Shown piece after piece: positions 63,169 to 64,000 of a stretch of DNA of 64,000 nt. The position numbers and the translations under genes are program-made. The DNA is from Paramecium pentaurelia (lineage: Eukaryota; Ciliophora; Oligohymenophorea; Peniculida; Parameciidae). Location: contig CAJJDO010000133.1 in assembly GCA_905183005.1 (NCBI GenBank), forward strand, positions 186,001 through 250,000, in the 5' to 3' direction. Position 1 is the stretch's first letter. Each line of letters opens with the position of its first letter. The notes beneath the pieces were generated by a model. That model worked only from the letters and a program-made list of their open reading frames with translations, did no database searches and had not been told where the DNA came from.

Positions 63169-64000
63169 TCATTAGTTATTTTGTGTTAATTTTTATTTGA
63201 TTACATTTTCTAAAGTTTCTAAATCTTAAGCAAACTTTCTAATTCCTTCATTTAATTTTTCAGTACCCATTGCATCCTCTATTATATAATAATTATTATA
63301 TATTACAATTCATTTCCCATCTATAAGTTTTTTCATCTACAATAACTTTCTCAATATTTAAATTATCTAAATTTTCTACTTTCAATTTTGGTTCCAATAT
63401 TGTTCCTTCTAAACTTTATAAATCATTAAGTAATTTAATTGGAATTGTCATTCTATCACAACCACATAATTCAGTAGCTTCATCTACCAAACGTAATGAT
63501 GCTGCCTAAAATAATTATAAAATATTATATATACCATAACAATTGTATCATATTTGAATTTTTTAAAACTATTCCATATACTAGTTACTAATTTTACTCC
63601 AGGATGATTTTATTTAGAATAATCTTCACCACTCTTATTTTTAGTGAACCAATCTAAAATTCTACCTACAAATGGAGAAATCAATCTGACTCCTGCTTAA
63701 GCACAAGCTAATGCTTAATAATAATTAAATATTAATGTCATATTGCATTGTATTCCTTCTTTTTTTAATGCTTTAGCTGCTTATATTCCTTCCCAAGTGC
63801 TAGCAATTTTAATAAGAATTCTTTCCTTAGTAATACCAGCTTATTCATATAGATTTATAATTCTTTTAGCTTTATCAATAGTTGCTTATTTGTCATAACT
63901 CATACGAGCATCTACTTCAGTAGAAACATAACCCGGTACTAATTTAAGGATTTCCAATCCAAAATTGACACTCAATTGATCAGTTATCATTCCTATAACA
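63169..64000 (-). CDS. TALDO1: transaldolase, 5' end beyond window
   Basis: Partial; the N-terminus lies to the right of the window. Visible blocks: VPGYVSTEVDARMSYD, then RILIKIASTWEGIQAAKAL, where the Lys in LIKIAST forms the Schiff base, CNMTLIFNYYQALACAQAGV, RLISPFVGRILDWF, and VKLVTSIWNSFKKFKYDTI. The C-terminal part ends GIRKFAQDLETLEN. At least two introns of about 25-30 nt interrupt it. The enzyme moves dihydroxyacetone units between sugar phosphates in the pentose phosphate pathway. Confidence 0.95.

Noticed and set aside
1..64000. CRISPR arrays, rRNA genes, telomere repeats, transposases
   Set aside because: Looked for and not seen; AT microsatellites near 16440, 50457, 60250 and 63138 are simple repeats only.

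Overview
The window looks like macronuclear DNA of a Paramecium-type ciliate. TAA and TAG are read as glutamine and TGA is the only stop: almost every gene has many in-frame TAA/TAG codons and closes at a TGA. The DNA is very AT-rich, genes are packed on both strands with spacers often under 100 bp, and most genes are split by tiny GT...AG introns, mostly 19-31 nt. For most genes I rebuilt the exons by hand; removing the introns leaves a length divisible by three, which is a good check on the models. Standard-code ORF calling fails here.

Layout. 1-8.3 kb: a TPR/ChAPs-like trafficking gene, tRNA-Ile(AAU), a VAMP7-like R-SNARE, an AGC kinase, a small two-TM protein and a CEP78-like basal-body protein. 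8.3-16 kb: two exact ~1.2-kb direct duplications, each interrupted by a single N (probably unmerged contig overlaps), around a second kinase and a BCH-RhoGAP protein. 15.1-23.2 kb: one giant cysteine-rich, beta-helix-like, multi-TM surface protein of 2,662 residues. 23.9-33.2 kb: GOS28-like SNARE, triple-RING protein, SAPS-domain PP6 regulator with a Gln/Glu tail, TTLL ligase, and an unknown. 34.2-41.9 kb: PTEN, C2 protein, LAMTOR5, phosphoglycerate kinase, an F-box/dynein-stalk protein and a coiled-coil protein. 42.6-52.8 kb: PH/coiled-coil, RING-SPRY, coiled-coil, PP2C, kinesin, RBBP4-like WD40 and DHHC transferase. 53.2-64 kb: TRIM-like SPRY, MORN, Abitram, ATP synthase gamma, mitochondrial EF-Tu, CAMK-type kinase, a Gln-rich protein, an acylated protein with a PP1-docking motif, and transaldolase running off the right edge.

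There is no operon logic, but ciliary/basal-body themes recur (CEP78, TTLL, kinesin, dynein-stalk protein), as do membrane-trafficking ones (two SNAREs, ChAPs-like, DHHC, RhoGAP) and PI3K/TOR signalling (PTEN, C2 protein, LAMTOR5). The most unusual gene is the 276-residue protein at 38826-39656, which seems to join an F-box-like segment to an isolated dynein microtubule-binding stalk. No CRISPR arrays, rRNA genes, telomere repeats or intact transposons were seen.
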